Of a DNA stretch of 64,000 bases, positions 59,649 to 64,000 are shown piece after piece. The notes under the pieces were generated by a model. It was not told where the DNA came from. It did no database searches and saw only the letters and a program-made list of their open reading frames with translations. This DNA comes from Chrysophaeum taylorii (taxonomy: Eukaryota; Sar; Pelagophyceae; Pelagomonadales; Pelagomonadaceae), in NCBI GenBank assembly GCA_029834535.1, contig JAQMWT010000040.1:310001-374000 (forward strand), given 5' to 3'. Numbering within the stretch: position 1 is the first letter of the stretch; each line of letters starts with the position of its first letter. Both the position numbers and the translations under genes were made by a program.

Positions 59649-61739
59649 TTTTTTCTAATTCACCGACGAAGCGAATTATTTTTACGCGACACGCATTATG
59701 CCCGGTCTCTGTTGTTGTTGTTGTTGTTATATCCCCGATGTACATACGAGAGACGACATTCGCCTGTTGTCTGTCTCTCGACCACCCCGATGCGACGACT
59801 CTTCTTGGCCGGCTCCGCTCTTGGCTTCGGCTTCCTTCTTGCTGGCCAAAAAAAAAAGAGCTCGTGCGCTACTTCGTGGTGATAGCCACTTACTATCATC
59901 CCATTTGTCAGCACCACGCGCGCTGCGCTTTTTTAGATTATTATTATCCGACGGACTCCTTCCTTCATGACAAAATCATGTCCATGGGGGTGCGTCGGAA
60001 GCGGAGTGCCGCGCAGGGGGGGCACAAGACGCGACCACCCTTCCGGAATTGCGGTCACCCCGTGAGCTTCCTTCTTCTTCTAAGGTCGGCGGAGTCGCTG
60101 CCGAGCCGATGTGATATCCGACGGCTCAACGAAGACACTACTGCGCAAAGAAAAAGAAACACGTATGAAGAATGAATGCGCGATTGATTCCATCCATTGG
60201 GGCGCTCAACTTCGCGCCAATATCATCCATCCATCCATCCAGAAAGAAAGAAAGAAAGAAAGAAAGGGGGGGGCTCGCGGGTCTTCTTATCCGAGATCTT
60301 GATGCGAGTGACCCCGCGACGATGGAGGTGCCTTGAATAGACAAATCCTCCACAGCTTAGCTTTGCGCAGTGGAAAGTGCAGAAGAACTCCTGCTCGTCT
60401 AAGTGTTTCGTCTCCTGCGTAATCGCGAAGTAAATCGGTAGCTACCCGAATCTTGCCTAGTGCACACAGGATAGTGTTTTTTTCCTTTGAATCCTCGACT
60501 ATCTCAAAAAGGAGTGGACGACTTACCTGGAGGACAGAGCGGACTCAACTAAATCGTTCGCGGAGCTCTCGAGGCACATTCGCTTGGGGCGGCTCACATC
60601 AGGTGGAGCTGGCATGGCGCAATTCAAATCGCAGCCCACCGTGTCTCCTTGGACCTCGGAGAACAAAGTGCTCGGACGAACGTCAAGCTGCTGGTTGGGC
60701 TCTCCGAATATCTAATGTCATTCATCACGACCTTCGTCCGGAAGGCATCACGCGACGCCGACCTCGGAGCGAGAATTAAGATTCCAGCGATCGATTTTGA
60801 CGACCATGCAGTAATTTCAGGTCATTTTTTGACGACGAGAAAGTATGCACCTAAATGTTTCGAATGACCACAGCTTTGAGGTGGGCGCATGGAGCGCCAT
60901 CTTCTTTCTCCAACTCACACAAGCACGTTGAAGTCGGGCGCGTCGATAGCGCCTCTTACCGGACTCTCGAGCTAGCTGGTCTCGCGGCTCGTAACGTAGC
61001 ACCACGATGGAGTCGAGAGTGTTTTTTGCGGTTTTCGCCGCACAGACGCGAGACGCGACCTCAGCTTGCTTGCAACAATCGTGAGGCAAAAAAAAAGTGG
61101 TGTGACACGATTTGTAGGGTACAACTCACAGGCTCAATTGCCAGACTCGTGGAGCACGGAGGAAGAGAAGGAACAGAAAGCCGCTGAGGACGGCGAGTTA
61201 TGTATGGCAAGCAACTCCCACGCTCAAAGAACCATAATGAAGAATTGCAAAGGGAGAGAAAGAAGTAAAGACCACGGTGGACGGCGAAGAAAGAGTAGAA
61301 CAGTGCACAGGGCGCAAGGCAGAAGAAGAGAGCAAAAGACATGTAGGAGAAAGGTAAAAAACGAAGAGGAGTATGTGCAAGCAAAGGAAGAAGAAAGGTG
61401 GCCCCCAAGGATGAGCCTGGCGAGCACAGAGAGATAGATTTAGTTAGTGGCAAGACTATACGCTATGAATCGATCGCTGCACAATGCCATACGTCCCGTA
61501 TTATTGCCGCCATACCTCGTTCCGAGTGAGGCGGCCGAGTGTCTTCAGAACGCATATCTTCCGTCGACAATGATGGCTCGAAAATCCGCCGGCACTGGGC
61601 ATTTCAGTTAGTACAAGTCGCGCGTACAGTTGCGTTTACGAGCGAAGCTCTTACTGGCGTGTTCTTAATGGACGAGAGATCTCGGCGTCGAAGGCGAAAT
61701 ATTCCATGTCCGCCGCTGTGTTCACAGGCGGCCGATGTG
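59649..61739. other. Gene-poor stretch
   Basis: About 2 kb with no recognised gene. It has a (TTG)n tract near 59710, (CCAT)n then (AAAG)n at 60225-60266, and a purine-rich stretch from about 61190 to 61420. Open frames up to 146 codons overlap on both strands without domains. Confidence 0.5.
60225..60267. repeat. Compound (CCAT)n-(AAAG)n microsatellite
   Basis: Four or five CCAT units followed by about six GAAA units and a G-run. Intergenic. Confidence 0.85.
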
Positions 61740-63600
61740 CTAAAGGTCAGCAGACGTCAGCCGGGCACTGGTGTCATCGACCTCGGTCTCATCCTTGCGA
61801 GGGCGCTTCAAGGTCGGGGCGGCGAGCATCGCGAAGTCGATCGAGCCCGAAAAGTCCGCCGCCAAGTCGGCCTTCTGCTTCGAAGTCCGGGTTTCTTCGG
61901 CTTGAGTCAGCCACAAGGGCCGCGCCGGGTAGGGGAAGAGCCCGGCTTCGATCCAGGCCCGCTTGTTGACCTCGCGTGAGAAGCCTTTTTGCCAGGCCGG
62001 CGTGACGCAGTCCATGAGTCGCGGAGGGTGAGTCTGCGGCTTGATTGCGGAGATACTTTGTGGAGAGGAACGTCTGCTTGGCCACGTAGAAGCCGACGCG
62101 GAGCTCGTTCTTGACCACCCAAAAGTTGACGAGGTCCTCGTCGCGGGTGCAGTGTGGTGTCCGTCGGACGAGGTACCAGCCGCTCGCGGCGAGGAAGGCG
62201 ACAACCGCCAAGTCCAGGTGAGCGCCGACGCCGTCGCTGATGATGATGGCGGGGTCGGCGGGGCAGACGGCCAGGCCATAAAGTGCTGAGCATGACGAGG
62301 AAGGCGAGTAAGCCGGCGGCGTCGTCGGAGCCCTTGGTGTTGGCGGTACCACTTGTTGAGACGTCGTGGCCGCGGATCCGCAGCGATTGGCCACGGCGGA
62401 TAGCGTCGACGTCGAATGTCTCGGCGGTGAAGCTGCAGTCGAAGCAAATTGGCTCCTAGTCGGCGGCGGTACTGCCGCCCATGACGTTCATGGGGATGCC
62501 GGAACTCTTGCACGCGATGGTCTGGCCCATGTCGTGCACGCCGACACTGACGATCCGCTCGCCCCTGCCTTTGCGTTGTCACCCTCGCCGTTGGTCGAGT
62601 TGCCCGCGCGATCATCTCGTCGATGGAGAACGTGCGGCCCCTCTTGTCTTCGACAATGATGAGCTTGGCTTCTTTAGGGACACCGCCTTTGTCCTTGTCG
62701 GCCTCGTCGTAGAATGGATTCTCGTGGGCCCAGCCCATGTGCTTGAGTGTCGCCTCGAAGTTGCGGCAGTGCTCCGCCACGAGCTCGGACCGCTGCCATT
62801 TTGCGCGTCAGGCGCGAGCTAGTTGCCCGTCGTGACGGCCACGTGCTCGCAAAAGCGCCGGTAGTACCAATCGTCCCACTTCGTCGTCACGTACCACATG
62901 GAGTTGTTGCCTTGGTCATCACGTCGAGGCTGGCACTTGTCCAGCACCATGAACAAGCGCGCACGCGGCGTGCCCGCGATGAGGCGCTGGGCGTAGTCGA
63001 TGACCATCCACTTGTAGACGGGGACGAGCATGGTGCGCAAGATGCCGACGAACTTGAAGAGCGTGTTGAAGGCGTCGGGTGTAAAGTTCGTCTCTGGGCC
63101 GCGAGCCTTCATCCCGTCGTCAACCTTCTCCATCTCCAGGTAGCGCTCGACCGACCGCCTGATGGATCATCGCCGTACAGCTTGGTGGCCTTCGCCATGA
63201 TCTCCTTCAAGCCCTACTTCTTGCCCATCGCCCACGCTGCGGCCCACTCCGTCGTCACCTTGAACATCCACACATCTCTTTGCGCTCCTACAGCGGCTTG
63301 TGTCCGGCACCACCGGGGCAGCGGCTGGCTCCGGCTCGGGCTCCGACACCTCCAAGGCCTTGATGGCCTCGAATTGGTCCGAATTCTGCTTGATGCACTT
63401 CACTTTATCGTAGACGCGCTTGGGTTATACCGCGCCCAGCTCAGGCTCCCCCTCGACGACAGTCTACAGCGCCGCCGACACCTTTCCGCCCAGTCGCACG
63501 ACAGCCGCATGCTTGACGAGATAGGTCATCTCGGCCCGCGTCGGCTTCGCGGGCTCGTGCGCAGTCTGTACGGCCGCGCGAGAAGGCCAGGCATTGCGCA
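61740..63600 (-). pseudogene. Decayed DDE transposase (pogo/CENP-B-like), copy B
   Basis: A transposase reads along the minus strand but in several frames. Near 63530-63300 is an N-terminal part (MTYLVKHAAVVRLGGKVSAAL, then VKCIKQNSDQFEAIKALEV). At 62819..63133 is TTKWDDWYYRRFCEHVAV. Near 62780 is HCRNFEATLKHMGWAHENP followed by FSIDEM. Near 62240-62090 is the DDE core (IISDGVGAHLDLAVVAFL, TPHCTRDEDLVNFWVVKNEL). Near 62000 is the C-terminal DCVTPAWQKGF and NKRAWIEAGLFPYPARPLWL. Frame changes between these parts show it is broken. It is more complete than copy A at 9.6-11.8 kb and of the same general family. Flanking repeats at 63.6-63.8 kb may be its end. Confidence 0.7.
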
Positions 63601-63613
63601 AACCAACCGTCTG

Positions 63614-63680
63614 AGTCGACTGCTAAGACCACCCACATCCTTCACGCTCCACACACACACCCCCCTCTTAGCAGTCGACT
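63614..63680. repeat. Short inverted repeat, AGTCGACTGCTAAGA family
   Basis: AGTCGACTGCTAAGA (63614) and its exact complement TCTTAGCAGTCGACT (63666..63680) are separated by 37 bases that include ACCCACATCCTTCACGCTCC. The same words make up the arms of the foldback element at 48804..49140. It lies immediately upstream of transposase relic B. Confidence 0.75.
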
Positions 63681-63717
63681 TTAAAGTTTAAAGACACAGA
63701 AAAGGGACCACACAACA

Positions 63718-63836
63718 GCGGGCCGGTTGGCAGCCGGAACGTTCGCAGTGGGACGGGGTATGGCCGGGGGGCGAAGACGGAAGGTTATCGACGAGTTGGT
63801 TGTCAGTCACATCGCGGTCTCCTCGTCGCATGGCGA
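63718..63836. repeat. Dispersed repeat, copy 2
   Basis: The counterpart of 5715..5826, in the same orientation, with long exact blocks and a few insertions. It lies about 120 bp outside transposase relic B. The remaining sequence to 64000 shows no gene. Confidence 0.75.
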
Positions 63837-64000
63837 CAAGCTTGATGGTCACTCTCCGCCGACCGACCTTTCGGCGCTCCTCGTCTACAGGCCCGTGATT
63901 CCGGACTGGCTCCTGTCGGTCCGGCCTGGCTCCCATGCTCGGGAGAGGTCTGAAGTTAGTTAGTTAGTTACAACAGCTCAGATTGGCGGGTGCGGGTTCG

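Noticed and set aside
1-64000. CRISPR arrays, rRNA or tRNA genes
   Set aside because: No regularly spaced repeats, rRNA-like stretches or convincing tRNA cloverleaf with a GGTTCGA-type loop were seen by eye. A covariance-model scan would be decisive for tRNAs.

Overview
The window is nuclear DNA of a GC-rich, gene-dense, intron-poor eukaryotic microalga. A stramenopile, plausibly a pelagophyte, is my best guess, not an identification. The evidence is very short spliceosomal introns (43-90 bp in ten places where protein homology fixes the junctions), long acidic and poly-Glu/Asp linkers, and intergenic gaps of tens of bp. A predicted thylakoid protein has signal, transit and twin-Arg segments, a candidate plastid presequence has an Ala-Phe cleavage motif, and a 7TM-TKL kinase fusion of a type known from stramenopiles is present.

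Layout. 0-6.6 kb is mostly non-genic or decayed, with one sterol-desaturase-type gene and repeat fragments. 6.66-8.64 kb is a five-exon heat-shock-factor gene fused to a RING finger. 8.6-12.7 kb holds a decayed DDE transposase (copy A). 12.7-39.9 kb is the dense core: TBCB, an ACT-domain protein, a UBR1-type N-recognin E3 carrying an intein, a ZZ-like zinc protein, a CCDC57-like coiled coil, an unknown, a Tul1-type membrane RING E3, a 7TM-TKL kinase, a large helical-repeat protein, an UNC-45 chaperone, a small thylakoid protein and an MDR oxidoreductase. 39.9-51 kb is looser: degenerate TTGGTCGGC repeats, an AT-hook methyltransferase, an EF-hand protein, a secreted TylF-like methyltransferase and a foldback element. 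51-59.7 kb is dense again: a Tudor-RhoGEF, a PDZ protein, an aminotransferase, a Moco-sulfurase-like protein and a tandem isochorismatase. 59.7-64 kb is non-genic plus a second decayed transposase (copy B), whose flank carries repeats also seen at 5.7 kb and 48.8 kb.

Headline: a 321-residue intein (15174..16136) sits inside the UBR box of the N-degron E3 ligase. It starts with Cys, ends with Asn before Cys, has Hint blocks A, B, F and G and a two-motif LAGLIDADG endonuclease region. Removing it restores the GCCDCGD core of the UBR zinc fold exactly, so unspliced protein should be unable to read N-degrons.

Themes: three ubiquitin ligases (UBR1-type, Tul1-type, HSF-RING), folding and cytoskeleton factors (TBCB, UNC-45, CCDC57-like, RhoGEF), and a possible nitrogen-related run (aminotransferase, Moco-sulfurase-like, tandem isochorismatase). 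Several ORFs that appear to open with Met actually open with TTG or GTG; starts given here are the first supported in-frame ATG.
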